Numbered from the stretch's first letter, positions 33,979 through 43,896 are shown. The stretch is DNA of 64,000 nt from Rouxiella aceris (GCF_012933545.1 NZ_JAADJU010000008.1:124001-188000), one strand, 5' to 3'. Translations and numbers: made by a program. The notes: a model not told the origin generated them from the letters alone.

Positions 33979-36074
33979 GCTACTTCACTCTCGCTGCCAG
34001 GCTTGTCGGCTTTTTTACTGCTGTGACGCTCTTTCCATGTGTTGTAAAACAGCTCAAACACACAGCGCACAATGCTTGCCAGAGAACGCAGAGGGTTATC
34101 CTGCGGATAGTCGGCGCCAATCCAGGCATCAGCACGAGCCAGAACCACTCGCACTAACTCACGGCGTTTATCCAGAGTAAGATTTTCAAATTTCAGGCGC
34201 ATCGCCTCTTTGTCACCGCTGATCTGGCTGACAGGGAAGCTCTCCGCACCGGACTGCAACTGAATTTCTACCTCTTCGATCTCTTCGTTGAGATAACGGA
34301 CGTCTGGCGTAATCAGCTGCACCCCGCCCATTGACATATCAATGGTGCGCGTACGCAGCGAGATACCGTTGGCGTAGTGGACAATTGCCGGGATCTCCAC
34401 GTCAATGCGGATGGTTTTGCGCACCTGACGGGTCTCTTTGGCCACGGCAATCGCTGCCAGCAGGATCAGTACGCTAAAGCTGCCCCAGGCAATATTGAGC
34501 GCCACTACGTTCGGGTCGATATTGAAATAGGTGTGGAACACCATGCGGGCGATGCCATAACCAATACCAATCATCAGCAGAATGGCGACGATCAGATGAG
34601 GTTTCACTATGTTGAAATCGAAGAAGCCCACATCCAGCAAACCGCCTTTATCCGTTACGTTGAACTTGCCGCGTTTTGGCGCAAACATGGTCACAATCGT
34701 TGGCAGGATCAGGTGGAACGCCATCACGGTTTCGTAGATTTCACCCCAGAAGGTGTAGCGGAATTTGCCGTTCATTCGTGAGTTGACGTATAGCGACATC
34801 ACCAGGTGAGGCAAGGCATAAGCAAAGATCAGGCTCGCCGATGATGAAATAATGTTCAGGTTGAACAACAAGAAGGCGATAGGTGCGGTCAGAAACACCA
34901 CGCGTGGCAAACCAAACTGGAAGTGCAGCATGGCATTGAGATAGCACAGACGTTGCGGCCAGGTCAGACCACGGCCAAATAATGGATTGTCAACGCGGAA
35001 AATCTGCGTCATGCCACGTGCCCAGCGGGTACGTTGGATCACGTGCAGACCGAGACGTTCAGTGGCCAGACCGGCAGCCAAGGGAATATCGAGGAACGCG
35101 GTATTCCAGCCACGACGCTGCATTTTCAGCGCCGAGTGGGCATCTTCGGTCACAGTTTCGGTAGCAAATCCGCCGACTTCTTCCAATGCTACCCGGCGGA
35201 TAACCGCACAGGAGCCGCAGAAGAAGGTCGCATTCCAGTTATCGTTGCCTTGCTGGACCGGGCCGTAGAACAATGCCCCTTCGTTGGGGATCGAGCTGGC
35301 CGGCGACAGGTTACGTTCGAACGGATCGGGTGAATAGAAGTAGTGTGGCGTCTGAATCAGCGCCAGTTTCGGATCTTTCAGAAAGCTGCCGACTGTGGCC
35401 TGCAAGAAGGCGCGCGTGGCTACGTGATCGCAGTCGAACACGCAAATCAGCTCACCCTTGGTCAACTTCATGGCATGGTTAAGGTTACCGGCCTTGGCAT
35501 GAGCGTTGTCATTACGGGTAATGTAGCCGACACCGGCATCCGCCGAAAACACAGCAAATTCATCGCGTTTGCCGTCGTCGAGCACGTAGATTTTGATTTT
35601 GTCTTTCGGATAATCAATACATTGCGCGGCAAGTACGGTATCACGCACTACGTCGAGGCTTTCATTATATGACGGAATATAAACGTCAACGGTTGGCCAC
35701 AGATTCATATCACTTGGCAAAGGCTCAATGGTGCGTTTTAGTGGCCAGGTGGTTTGCAGATAACCCAACAACAAAATAAGCCAGACATAGAGTTCGGCCA
35801 GGAAAAGCCCGATCCCCAAAATGGCTTCAATGGTGGAATTAAAATGCAGGGTTTCGGTGGCACGCCAGTAAATATAACGCGTCGACATCATCGTGGACAT
35901 AATGACCATAACAACGCTGATACGTTTATTCTTACTAAAGCCCAATAAAAATAAAATCCCAATACTAATCAACCCAAAAATATACTGCTTTGGGCTGTCC
36001 ATTGGCGTAATGATAATGACTGCCGCTACCGGCAGTAAGAGGATCACAAGCAGAGAGAACAGGAATTTAGTCAT
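33975..36074 (-). CDS. bcsA: Cellulose synthase catalytic subunit BcsA (c-di-GMP activated)
   Basis: GT2 family inner-membrane UDP-glucose:cellulose synthase, 699 residues. The processive glycosyltransferase residues are visible: LDDG at 165-168, the D-x-D in FDCDH (214-216), the catalytic Asp in TED (309-311) and QRTRW at 347-351. Membrane segments flank the domain. The C-terminal ~120 residues are a PilZ domain, with arginines in RQVRKTIRIDV and DMSMGGVQL, so activation by c-di-GMP is expected. It is shorter than the E. coli enzyme (872), which has an N-terminal extension. PdeK, encoded upstream on the other strand, may tune the c-di-GMP it sees. Confidence 0.97.
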   Translation of the reverse strand: MTKFLFSLLVILLLPVAAVIIITPMDSPKQYIFGLISIGILFLLGFSKNKRISVVMVIMSTMMSTRYIYWRATETLHFNSTIEAILGIGLFLAELYVWLILLLGYLQTTWPLKRTIEPLPSDMNLWPTVDVYIPSYNESLDVVRDTVLAAQCIDYPKDKIKIYVLDDGKRDEFAVFSADAGVGYITRNDNAHAKAGNLNHAMKLTKGELICVFDCDHVATRAFLQATVGSFLKDPKLALIQTPHYFYSPDPFERNLSPASSIPNEGALFYGPVQQGNDNWNATFFCGSCAVIRRVALEEVGGFATETVTEDAHSALKMQRRGWNTAFLDIPLAAGLATERLGLHVIQRTRWARGMTQIFRVDNPLFGRGLTWPQRLCYLNAMLHFQFGLPRVVFLTAPIAFLLFNLNIISSSASLIFAYALPHLVMSLYVNSRMNGKFRYTFWGEIYETVMAFHLILPTIVTMFAPKRGKFNVTDKGGLLDVGFFDFNIVKPHLIVAILLMIGIGYGIARMVFHTYFNIDPNVVALNIAWGSFSVLILLAAIAVAKETRQVRKTIRIDVEIPAIVHYANGISLRTRTIDMSMGGVQLITPDVRYLNEEIEEVEIQLQSGAESFPVSQISGDKEAMRLKFENLTLDKRRELVRVVLARADAWIGADYPQDNPLRSLASIVRCVFELFYNTWKERHSSKKADKPGSESEVA

Positions 36075-36103
36075 CGCTTTAGGGTCACTTTTAACTTTCG
36101 TTA

Positions 36104-36907
36104 TTAATAAGATCCAGGCTTAGGTGCTGCATGCAATTCACCATCACCCACTTTGATCCCTAAAATGGCGGCAACTTTCTTGCTGATTAGCTCAATATCA
36201 AAGGCTGAGGCCGATACCGGGCTGAAATCAATAATCGAGCGCTGCGAGGCATTGGCCTCTGGAACACATTCATCCCTGTGGATCGTGCCCAACAGTCTTT
36301 CGTTTAAACGTTGTTCAAAAAATTGCGTGACGTCACGACTTAATGTGCGACGAGTGTCACTTTGGTTAACAACGTAATACTCACCCTTCTTATTATTTAA
36401 AGGTGAACCAATTAGTTTGTTATTTTCCATCAGCGGTAATAACGATAGCGACGCGGTATCTGCCAACATCACCACCACATGCAAATCCGCCAAATTCTGC
36501 ACCGCTTTTAATGCCGGACCTGGACCCGGAGGAAAATCGGCAATAACCACTAAACCGGGATAATTAAGCACGGTATTTAAACCGCGTTGTAGAAAATGCG
36601 GATCGGTGGCCAACTGATGTTCAAATTCCAGACGCTGATCTTCACTCACTTCGCCATAAGGCAAAACAAATGTGTTGGAGCCAGCTTTCAGGATAAATTG
36701 ACTCCAGTCTGATTCGTTTCCTGAACCGGCAACAAATCCACGGGTATCAGAAATTGGCACACCAAAGTGCAGACGAAGTGCATTTTGGACGTCAAAATCG
36801 ATAACCAGAACTTTGCTGCCACTGCGAGCCAAAGAATAGGCCAGGTTGGAGGCAACAGTGGTTTTACCTACCCCGCCTTTCGGCGAACAAACACAGACTA
36901 ACGGCAT
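36104..36907 (-). CDS. bcsQ: MinD/ParA-like ATPase BcsQ
   Basis: Cytoplasmic P-loop ATPase required for assembly and polar localisation of the cellulose machinery, 267 residues. The deviant Walker A KGGVGKTT lies at the N-terminus, with VIDFDVQNALRLHFGV and VIADFPPGPG as switch and Walker B regions. Its start overlaps bcsP by 10 bases, and bcsA follows after about 29 bases. Confidence 0.94.
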   Translation of the reverse strand: MPLVCVCSPKGGVGKTTVASNLAYSLARSGSKVLVIDFDVQNALRLHFGVPISDTRGFVAGSGNESDWSQFILKAGSNTFVLPYGEVSEDQRLEFEHQLATDPHFLQRGLNTVLNYPGLVVIADFPPGPGPALKAVQNLADLHVVVMLADTASLSLLPLMENNKLIGSPLNNKKGEYYVVNQSDTRRTLSRDVTQFFEQRLNERLLGTIHRDECVPEANASQRSIIDFSPVSASAFDIELISKKVAAILGIKVGDGELHAAPKPGSY

Positions 36908-37608
36908 GATGCAATCATCTCTAACAGGGGTTGGAGCGGCGTATCACGAGGCAATGACGCCGCCGTGACCTGAGGCGCTTTTTGTTTAAACATTTGTTTG
37001 TATCGTTCAGGTGCTGGTGCAGGGGTGACGGAGGCTGCTGGCGCAGCGCGTACCGTTTGCACAGGAGCCACATAAGCAGGTTGCTGCGGCTTCGCAACGG
37101 CTTGAGCAGGCAATGCCTGACGAACCGAATCAAGCAAACCTGAACCGCTATCCGGGGTCACCGACTGAGCGAACAGGGTTGGCGAGGCAACATGATGACT
37201 GGCAGGGGGCGCTGCAACAGGTTCAGCTTTTGGCGCAGCAGTAACCGATGTACTTTCTTTCGGCGGCAGAGTTTCACGCAGTGAATCCAGCAAGCCAAAG
37301 CCTGAACTGGTAATGGCACTCGACACCGGGACAACCGGCTGGCTGACTGGCGTAGCAACAGGGGCCAACTCAGCAGCAGGCGCGGTAAATTCGTCCTCGG
37401 AAATCGCCTGTGGTGTAGGTTGGGTCGTACGCCCACTTTCTAACGGCCCGGCTTTTTCTTCACTAAAGGCGACCTGTTTGATCAGTGTCCATTGATTCAT
37501 GGAACCTGAGATCGGTTTTGTTGTGGCGTCATCAGTGATTTCTTTATAATCAATGCCTTGCATATTTGATTTTTCTATGAAGCGCTTAATGTCGTCATAC
37601 TTGTTCAT
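36898..37608 (-). CDS. bcsP: Proline-rich cellulose operon protein BcsP
   Basis: A 236-residue protein and the first gene of the operon. The N-terminus (MNKYDDIKRFIEKSNMQGID, then YKEI) resembles the short BcsR protein of E. coli operons. The rest is Pro/Ala/Val-rich low-complexity sequence with two similar motifs, SGFGLLDSLRETLP and SGSGLLDSVRQALP, about 70 residues apart, and a C-terminal helix (PLQPLLEMIASCR). Class I operons carry such a proline-rich BcsP next to bcsQ; it is thought to help organise the synthase. The name rests on position and composition. The last 10 bases overlap bcsQ. Confidence 0.75.
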   Translation of the reverse strand: MNKYDDIKRFIEKSNMQGIDYKEITDDATTKPISGSMNQWTLIKQVAFSEEKAGPLESGRTTQPTPQAISEDEFTAPAAELAPVATPVSQPVVPVSSAITSSGFGLLDSLRETLPPKESTSVTAAPKAEPVAAPPASHHVASPTLFAQSVTPDSGSGLLDSVRQALPAQAVAKPQQPAYVAPVQTVRAAPAASVTPAPAPERYKQMFKQKAPQVTAASLPRDTPLQPLLEMIASCR

Positions 37609-38170
37609 ATATCCCGCCTGCTAGGATTATATTCAATCGAGATTTTGGCAGCTCAAAAAAAGCCCGAGCGTACCAACAGCCAGATAAATGGGGAAAAAAG
37701 AGTACCCGGAAAAGGTTAGAGACTAAGATTTGTCCTAATATATCAGCTCTTTTATTAGTTAAGTAATTTTTTACAAAAAATAGGATTAACCCCATCTCTA
37801 CAAGCTAGCAACCTAACTCACTGTGAAAAAAGCTATTTAATGTAGATTAGCTGCAACTTTGTCTTAATGCCGCCAAAGTGGCGAAAAAAGTTGTGAATTG
37901 CAGCACATTCCTTGCTTAAGTGGCATTAACCTAAGTGGAATACTTCAGGGAATTAATATCCATATTTGTTGTCAGCGAAAATATTCATAATTGTATGGAA
38001 ATCGTAAAGGCGTTTATTTGCGAAATAGATTATAAAACCCATTGTTTTTATAGATAAAACACGAGAATTATCGTGCCGGAATAGGGGTTGAACGGGGTTA
38101 CTGCGCCAATGCCGACTAACTGGTATCATGCGATCTCGCGAGGCGGCGGGTTAATCAGCGTTGGAGAGAT
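37609..38170. other. Divergent promoter region between bcsP and pdeK
   Basis: About 560 AT-rich bases holding the bcs and pdeK promoters. Visible structure: a short dyad CGCCA-AAG-TGGCG at 37871-37883, two related TTAAGTGG/CTAAGTGG repeats around 37917-37938, and CACGA-N6-TCGTG at 38060-38075. No regulator could be assigned. GGAGAG before 38171 is the pdeK ribosome site. Confidence 0.5.
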
Positions 38171-40174
38171 ATGTTGCGGGTCAGGCGTTCATTAACAATT
38201 AAGCAGATGGCGGCAGTATCCTGCGTGATGCTGGTTACCATCTGTATTTTTATCGCCATCCAACTGTTTCACTTTGTGCAACAGAGGAGGGATGATTACG
38301 CTCAGCAACTGGAAAATATTGCCCGCTCCATCTCAAAACCTCTCTCGCAAGCGGTAATGAATGCCGATTTGACCACCAGCCAACACATCCTCGATACCCT
38401 ACGCCCGGTAGGCATACTTAATCGCGCAGATGTCGTGTTGCCCAATCAAACTGAAACATTACGCACGCATTTTGCTGAAGGCAGGCCGGTACCCGACTGG
38501 GTGAAAAAGTGCTTCCGTTTGCCGATCCAGATTTCGGTGCCGCTGTATTCTCCGGCTAGCAATGCCAGCGATGCTCCACCGCAGCCACTGGCCTCTTTGG
38601 TGATGCAGGCCGACCCTTATCGGATGTATCAGTTTATTGTCAGCGCACTCTCCACCATGCTGACCACCTACCTGTTATTGGCGTTAATCCTTTCCATTGC
38701 CACCAGTTGGTGTATCAACAGATTGATTATTCATCCTTTGCGTTCGATTGCCCGTGAACTGGGAGCCGTGCCGGAAAGTGAAGTCCATGCTCATCAGTTG
38801 ACGGTGCTGCCGCATCATGAGGACGATGAATTAGGGATGCTGATCCGTAGCTATAATCGCCATCAGCAATTAATTGATAAAAAAGTTAAATTTATGCAGG
38901 AGACTCGGGTACCTGCCCCCGCCCGTTTTCCGGATGAGCAGCAATTTATTCACTGGCTGGAACAGCGCATGCACGGCTCTCTGGCAGATAAAAATTTCCA
39001 TATTATGCTGATTGGCATTGAAAGCCTGGGGGAGGGTGAAGGTGATTATTGTCCGGTTATTGCCGCGCTTAGCGAATTATTATCGGAACAAAGTTTGCTG
39101 GCGCGATTGAGTTATAACGAGTTTGCCTTATTAGCCAGTGATATTGAACGTCCCTTTATGGCCATGCGGCTGGCCCGGCAGTTGATGGAACGCATTAATG
39201 CCCCGCAGGCCAACGATGCCATGGCAATGACGTTGCATCCTACGGGCAGTATTGGTATTGCCCAGCATATTGCCGGTCAGAATATCAGTGGTCACCAGTT
39301 AATGGTTAATGCCAGAGCGGCGCGTGTTTCCGCCTATCAGCAGGGCAAAAATCAGATCCTGTTTTTCGAAGCGGATTTAACGGCCAAAATTCAAAAACGG
39401 TTATTACAGGAAAATGAAATCCTCCACGCCATGGAGAAAGATGATTTCACTCTCTTTATTCAGCCGCAGATTAATATGTTGACCGGCGCGGTTGTCGGTG
39501 CTGAAGCGCTGCTGCGTCGTAAAATGAGCGATGGCAGCTACGGTCTGGAAAATGATTTTATTGTCATTGCCGAAGAAATTGGGGTGATGGCGCAGTTGGG
39601 TTATAAGGTGCTGGAGCTGGGATGCCATATTCTGGCCGACTGGCAGCGCCGCGGTATCCGTTTGCCGTTATCGGTCAATTTATCCGGGGTGCAAATTCAG
39701 CAGCGTAATTTCCTGCCTGAATTACGCAGCCTGCTCAGCCGCTATCAAATTGATCTCGGGCAACTGGTGTTGGAAATTACCGAGACAGCGCGTATCACCG
39801 ACTTGGATCGGGCGCTGCTATTGCTGAGGGAGCTGCGCGCGGTGGGCGTTTCTGTGGAGCTGGATGACTTTGGCCTGGGTTACTCGGGGCTGGAGTACCT
39901 CAACCGCCTGCGCAACCTGCCGATTGATGTGATTAAAATTGACCGCATGTTTGTCGCTGCGCTGCCCGATGATGAGGTGATGGTCAATATTGTGGCCACC
40001 ATCGCCCGCGCCATGCAGATCCGTCTGGTTGCTGAAGGGGTGGAAACGCCGCAACAGCGTGATTGGTTACTTTCCCGGAATATCGTCTTGGGACAGGGTT
40101 ACCTTTTCTCTCCACCACTGCCGCAGGCGGAATTTGAAGCAAAATACCTCAGCGAATATGCCCGCCCCGAATAA
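38171..40174 (+). CDS. pdeK: Biofilm c-di-GMP phosphodiesterase PdeK (HmsP/YhjK)
   Basis: Membrane-bound c-di-GMP phosphodiesterase, 667 residues, the ortholog of E. coli YhjK and Yersinia HmsP. Two transmembrane segments (~12-35 and ~155-180) flank a periplasmic sensor, followed by a HAMP-like linker. The GGDEF domain is degenerate, with SYNEF at 314-318 in place of GGDEF. The EAL domain is intact: EAL at 445-447, then NLSGVQ, EITETA, DDFGLGYSG, KIDRMF and EGVET. It is divergent from the cellulose operon and precedes dctA as in E. coli. It probably lowers the c-di-GMP available to BcsA. Confidence 0.94.
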   Translation: MLRVRRSLTIKQMAAVSCVMLVTICIFIAIQLFHFVQQRRDDYAQQLENIARSISKPLSQAVMNADLTTSQHILDTLRPVGILNRADVVLPNQTETLRTHFAEGRPVPDWVKKCFRLPIQISVPLYSPASNASDAPPQPLASLVMQADPYRMYQFIVSALSTMLTTYLLLALILSIATSWCINRLIIHPLRSIARELGAVPESEVHAHQLTVLPHHEDDELGMLIRSYNRHQQLIDKKVKFMQETRVPAPARFPDEQQFIHWLEQRMHGSLADKNFHIMLIGIESLGEGEGDYCPVIAALSELLSEQSLLARLSYNEFALLASDIERPFMAMRLARQLMERINAPQANDAMAMTLHPTGSIGIAQHIAGQNISGHQLMVNARAARVSAYQQGKNQILFFEADLTAKIQKRLLQENEILHAMEKDDFTLFIQPQINMLTGAVVGAEALLRRKMSDGSYGLENDFIVIAEEIGVMAQLGYKVLELGCHILADWQRRGIRLPLSVNLSGVQIQQRNFLPELRSLLSRYQIDLGQLVLEITETARITDLDRALLLLRELRAVGVSVELDDFGLGYSGLEYLNRLRNLPIDVIKIDRMFVAALPDDEVMVNIVATIARAMQIRLVAEGVETPQQRDWLLSRNIVLGQGYLFSPPLPQAEFEAKYLSEYARPE

Positions 40175-40506
40175 CCCCTCCTGCTGTGAATACCACCGCT
40201 TCTCTGCTGTTTTTATTCAGATAAAGTGACAGGAAATGTTTTTGCTGAACGCTTTCAGTTCTATTTTTTAACAACAAACATTGCAATAAGAAACAATTTA
40301 TTTCCATCCTGTTATCTCAATGCTATTTTCCCGCTGTCGTTTGTTGTAATGATACGGCGAGACACTTTTTACCTTTCATTTTTTTACATTGCAGGTACGC
40401 AATCGCCCGGTCAATGGGCAGAGTCAGCGTCTGGTGATCCGAATATTATCCGCCTTGCTGCTTTTTGGAACCTCACGGGTAGACTTTCACTACAGGATGG
40501 CCGTAA
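40175..40506. other. dctA upstream region
   Basis: AT-rich, no gene. It contains the dctA promoter, which in enteric bacteria is controlled by CRP and the DcuSR two-component system. No box was assigned. Confidence 0.4.
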
Positions 40507-41787
40507 ATGAAAAAAAACATATTTAGAAGTCTTTATTTTCAAGTGCTTGCTGCAATAACCCTCGGGGTGTTGCTCGGGCATTTTTACCCCGAACTCGGGG
40601 CGCAGATGAAGCCATTGGGAGATGGTTTTGTCAAACTGATCAAAATGATTATTGCACCGGTTATTTTTTGTACCGTTGTTACCGGTATTGCCGGTATGGA
40701 AAGTATGAAGGCGGTAGGTCGCACCGGTGCCATTGCCCTGTTGTATTTTGAAATCGTCAGCACCCTTTCGCTTATTCTCGGCCTGATTATCGTTAATGTG
40801 GTTCAACCCGGGGCCGGAATGAATGTTGATCCGGCGGCGCTGGACGCCAAAGCGGTGGCGGTTTATGCCGAACAGGCGCAAAGCCAGGGCATTATCCCCT
40901 TCCTGATGGATATTATTCCCGGCAGCGTGATTGGCGCCTTTGCCAGCGGTAATATCTTGCAGGTGCTGATGTTTGCCGTGTTGTTCGGTTTTGCTCTGCA
41001 TCACCTGGGCCCTAAAGGGCAGCTGATGTTTAACGTTATCGAGAGTTTCTCGAACGTTATCTTTGGCATCATTAATATGATTATGCGTCTGGCCCCGCTT
41101 GGCGCATTTGGTGCCATGGCCTTTACCATCGGTAAATATGGTCTGGGTTCACTGGTGCAACTGGGTCAGTTGATCCTCTGTTTCTACCTGACCTGCGTGG
41201 TATTTGTCATTGTAGTGCTGGGGCTAATCGCTCGCTTCACCGGCTTCAGCATTTTCAAATTCGTCAGTTATATAAAAGAAGAGCTGCTGATCGTGCTGGG
41301 AACCTCTTCCTCCGAATCAGCGCTGCCGCGTATGCTGGACAAGATGGAAAAGCTGGGCTGCAAGAAATCGGTTGTCGGGCTGGTCATTCCTACCGGCTAC
41401 TCGTTTAATCTGGACGGTACCTCGATCTATCTGACCATGGCTGCGGTGTTTATCGCCCAGGCGACCAATACGCATATGGATATCTGGCATCAGATCACCT
41501 TGCTGGTGGTGTTATTGCTCTCTTCTAAAGGTGCGGCCGGGGTCACGGGCAGTGGCTTTATTGTCCTGGCGGCCACTCTTTCTGCGGTGGGGCATTTGCC
41601 GGTGGCCGGTCTGGCATTGATCCTCGGCATCGACCGCTTTATGTCGGAAGCGCGTGCCTTGACCAATCTGATCGGCAACGGTGTCGCGACCATCGTGGTG
41701 GCAAAATATTGCAATCAACTGGATGAAAAACAACTCAAGGCTACGCTGAGTAAAAAATCGGCAATAGGTGTGGATAAAATAGCCTGA
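40507..41787 (+). CDS. dctA: C4-dicarboxylate:proton/sodium symporter DctA
   Basis: Inner-membrane importer of succinate, fumarate, malate and aspartate under aerobic conditions; DAACS family, 426 residues. It begins [28 protein letters not shown]. Typical motifs are the serine-rich re-entrant loop [36 protein letters not shown], and [17 protein letters not shown]. The gene position between pdeK and yhjJ matches E. coli. Confidence 0.97.
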   Translation: MKKNIFRSLYFQVLAAITLGVLLGHFYPELGAQMKPLGDGFVKLIKMIIAPVIFCTVVTGIAGMESMKAVGRTGAIALLYFEIVSTLSLILGLIIVNVVQPGAGMNVDPAALDAKAVAVYAEQAQSQGIIPFLMDIIPGSVIGAFASGNILQVLMFAVLFGFALHHLGPKGQLMFNVIESFSNVIFGIINMIMRLAPLGAFGAMAFTIGKYGLGSLVQLGQLILCFYLTCVVFVIVVLGLIARFTGFSIFKFVSYIKEELLIVLGTSSSESALPRMLDKMEKLGCKKSVVGLVIPTGYSFNLDGTSIYLTMAAVFIAQATNTHMDIWHQITLLVVLLLSSKGAAGVTGSGFIVLAATLSAVGHLPVAGLALILGIDRFMSEARALTNLIGNGVATIVVAKYCNQLDEKQLKATLSKKSAIGVDKIA

Positions 41788-42359
41788 TACCCGACTTCCC
41801 GGTGTTGACTCGCAGGTAAAAAGCGACATTTTTTACCCCAAAAGAGTGACATTAACCGTTCATTTCCCCTTTAATCCATCGGTTACTTGATGTAACCGAT
41901 GGATTATCTTCATAATATGCCTGACTGAATGGCCGTAGCCTGGACCTGAGCTTGCGCTTTCGCTGCCAGCGCCACCGTCCGGTTAGCCGCAACGCGTCTC
42001 TGCCAGTGCAGGGCATTCTCCGGCTGGCCCGAGGATATTTATGGCCCTTGATGGCCAGTAAATATGGCATAACCATATGAAAAATATAGACATCATATTA
42101 TTTTCAATGTGAGCCGTGACATCTGCGAAGTCGCGCTGTCTAACACAGTGCGATATTCGCCTGTTTCGTTTTTACATTGGAACTTGCCACCTTGCAGACC
42201 AGGTAAGTGCAAGATTTAATTATTGAAAATTTGATTTATCCAGCGTCACTGCAGCTGCGACAAGCGAATGCCGAGGCATTTTACGGCGGATGACTGCGCC
42301 ATGCTTTGGCACCAGCAGCGGCGGAGACAATGGGTAGAGTTATTTACGTAGGGGTTCAC
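41788..42359. other. Intergenic region between dctA and yhjJ
   Basis: About 570 bases. It holds a perfect 15-base palindrome (listed separately), a GC-rich island at roughly 41935-42035, and a hairpin with arms around ATATTTATGGCC (42035-42046) and GGCCAGTAAATAT (42053-42065). The remainder is AT-rich. A small RNA or a gene remnant is possible, but neither could be established. Confidence 0.45.
41872..41906. repeat. Perfect 15-base inverted repeat downstream of dctA
   Basis: TAATCCATCGGTTAC and its exact complement enclose TTGAT. The hairpin lies about 85 bases after the dctA stop, with only TCTTC after it, so it is not a classical terminator. Confidence 0.8.
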
Positions 42360-43808
42360 ATGCAGGGCACCAGAATTCGCTTACTCCTTGGTGGGTTGTT
42401 GTTGGCTTCAGCCGGCAGCAACGTGCAGGCTGAAGCACTACAACCCGATCCGGCCTGGCAACAGGGAAAACTGGATAACGGCTTCACCTGGCAATTATTG
42501 ACTACGCCGCAGCGTCCCAACGATCGCATTGAACTCAGATTACTGGTGCGCACCGGATCGCTGGCAGAAAATGCGCAGCAGCAGGGTTTTGCGCACTTTT
42601 TACCGCGCCTGGCGTTGCTCCACAGTGAAGGCTTTACCACTGCCCAGTTGCATTCTTTCTGGCAGCAGGTGATTGATAATCAACGGCCAACTTCACCGGC
42701 AGTCACCTCTTATGACTTTACCTCCTATAACCTCAGCTTGCCTAACGGACGCCCCGATCTGCTCAAGTCGGCACTGAGCTGGATGGTATCGACCACGGAA
42801 AAAATGGTGATCACCCCGGAGTCGGTGCATGCCGCTTATCAGGCACCGCAGGACGCCATTGACTCCGTACCGGCGGACTCGCAGGATCTCTGGTGGCGCT
42901 ATCGTATCAGTGGCTCGACGCTGGTGGGCCATGGGCCGGATTTATTACCGGCCAAACCGGCTAAAGCAGCGGATCTGAGCAAGTTTTATCATCAGTGGTA
43001 TACCCCGGACGCCATGACCCTGTACGTGGTGGGCAATGTCGATAGCCGCGCAATGGCCGAACAAATTAATAAAGCTTTCTCCGGTCTGAAAGGGCGACGT
43101 GAAACCCCGCAGACTGTGCCTACGTTGGTGGATGTGCCGGCAAAATCCATGTCGATGTTCGATCCGGCAATCAGTCAGGATCGTCTCTCTTTGATGTGGA
43201 GCATGTCGTGGCAACCCATTCAGGACTCAACGGCTTTAAGCGCTTACTGGCGCAGTGATTTGGCGCGTGAGGCACTGTTCCTGCATTTACAGCAGGGGCT
43301 GAAAACATCGACCGAAGACAAAGAAGGCAGTGCAGGGAAACCGGCATTGGGCTTTGATTGCCATGTCCAGTATCAGCATGCGCAGTGTGCCATCCGTATG
43401 GAAGCCCCGCAGGAGGCCTTACAGCCAGCCCTGAAGCGTCTGGCCAGCGAGCTGGTAAAAGTCCGTGATAGCGGTCTTTCGCAGGCAGAATTCGATACCT
43501 TGATCGCCAGGAAAAAAGAGCAACTGAGTCAGCTGTTTGCCACCTATGCTCGCACCGATACTGGCGTATTGATGAGCCAGCGTCTGCGATCGCAGCAAAA
43601 TGCCGTGGTGGATATCGCTCCTGAACAGTATCAGAAGCTGCGTCAGGAGTTTTTAACCACGCTGACATTACCTGAATTTAATCAGGAGCTAAAACAGCAA
43701 CTGTCTCACGCGCCTTCCTTGCTGTTGATCCAGCCGAAAGGCGAGTCGGAATTAAGCGTCAAAACCTTGCAAGATACCTATGATGCCGTGGTGGGATCGG
43801 CGCAGTAA
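42360..43808 (+). CDS. yhjJ: M16-like peptidase homologue YhjJ, metal motif lost
   Basis: Exported M16-fold (pitrilysin/insulinase-like) protein, 482 residues from the ATG at 42360, after which a signal peptide ends at VQA/E near residue 24. A TTG-started extension upstream is unlikely. The expected zinc motif HxxEH is replaced by HFLPR at residues 79-83 (QQGFAHFLPRLALLHSEGF), losing the catalytic Glu and second His, so it is probably not an active peptidase. A second M16 domain follows (FYHQWYTPDAMTLYVVGNVD). Position between dctA and kdgK matches E. coli. Role unknown. Confidence 0.88.
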   Translation: MQGTRIRLLLGGLLLASAGSNVQAEALQPDPAWQQGKLDNGFTWQLLTTPQRPNDRIELRLLVRTGSLAENAQQQGFAHFLPRLALLHSEGFTTAQLHSFWQQVIDNQRPTSPAVTSYDFTSYNLSLPNGRPDLLKSALSWMVSTTEKMVITPESVHAAYQAPQDAIDSVPADSQDLWWRYRISGSTLVGHGPDLLPAKPAKAADLSKFYHQWYTPDAMTLYVVGNVDSRAMAEQINKAFSGLKGRRETPQTVPTLVDVPAKSMSMFDPAISQDRLSLMWSMSWQPIQDSTALSAYWRSDLAREALFLHLQQGLKTSTEDKEGSAGKPALGFDCHVQYQHAQCAIRMEAPQEALQPALKRLASELVKVRDSGLSQAEFDTLIARKKEQLSQLFATYARTDTGVLMSQRLRSQQNAVVDIAPEQYQKLRQEFLTTLTLPEFNQELKQQLSHAPSLLLIQPKGESELSVKTLQDTYDAVVGSAQ

Positions 43809-43845
43809 ATCTGCCTGGTAACTGCGTTCCATTGTTTGAAACAAT

Positions 43846-43881
43846 AAAAAAGCCCCGAACGTTATACGAGCGGGGCTTTTT
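43846..43881. terminator. Bidirectional terminator between yhjJ and kdgK
   Basis: AAAAAAGCCCCG (43846-43857) pairs with CGGGGCTTTTT (43871-43881), with A- and T-runs on the outside, serving the convergent yhjJ and kdgK transcripts. Confidence 0.92.
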
Positions 43882-43896
43882 GCCGTTACCGGCCGC

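Noticed and set aside
37871..37883. Dyad CGCCA-AAG-TGGCG as a terminator
   Set aside because: Stem of only five bases followed by A-runs rather than T-runs on the plus strand; not near any gene end. Kept only as a note in the intergenic entry.
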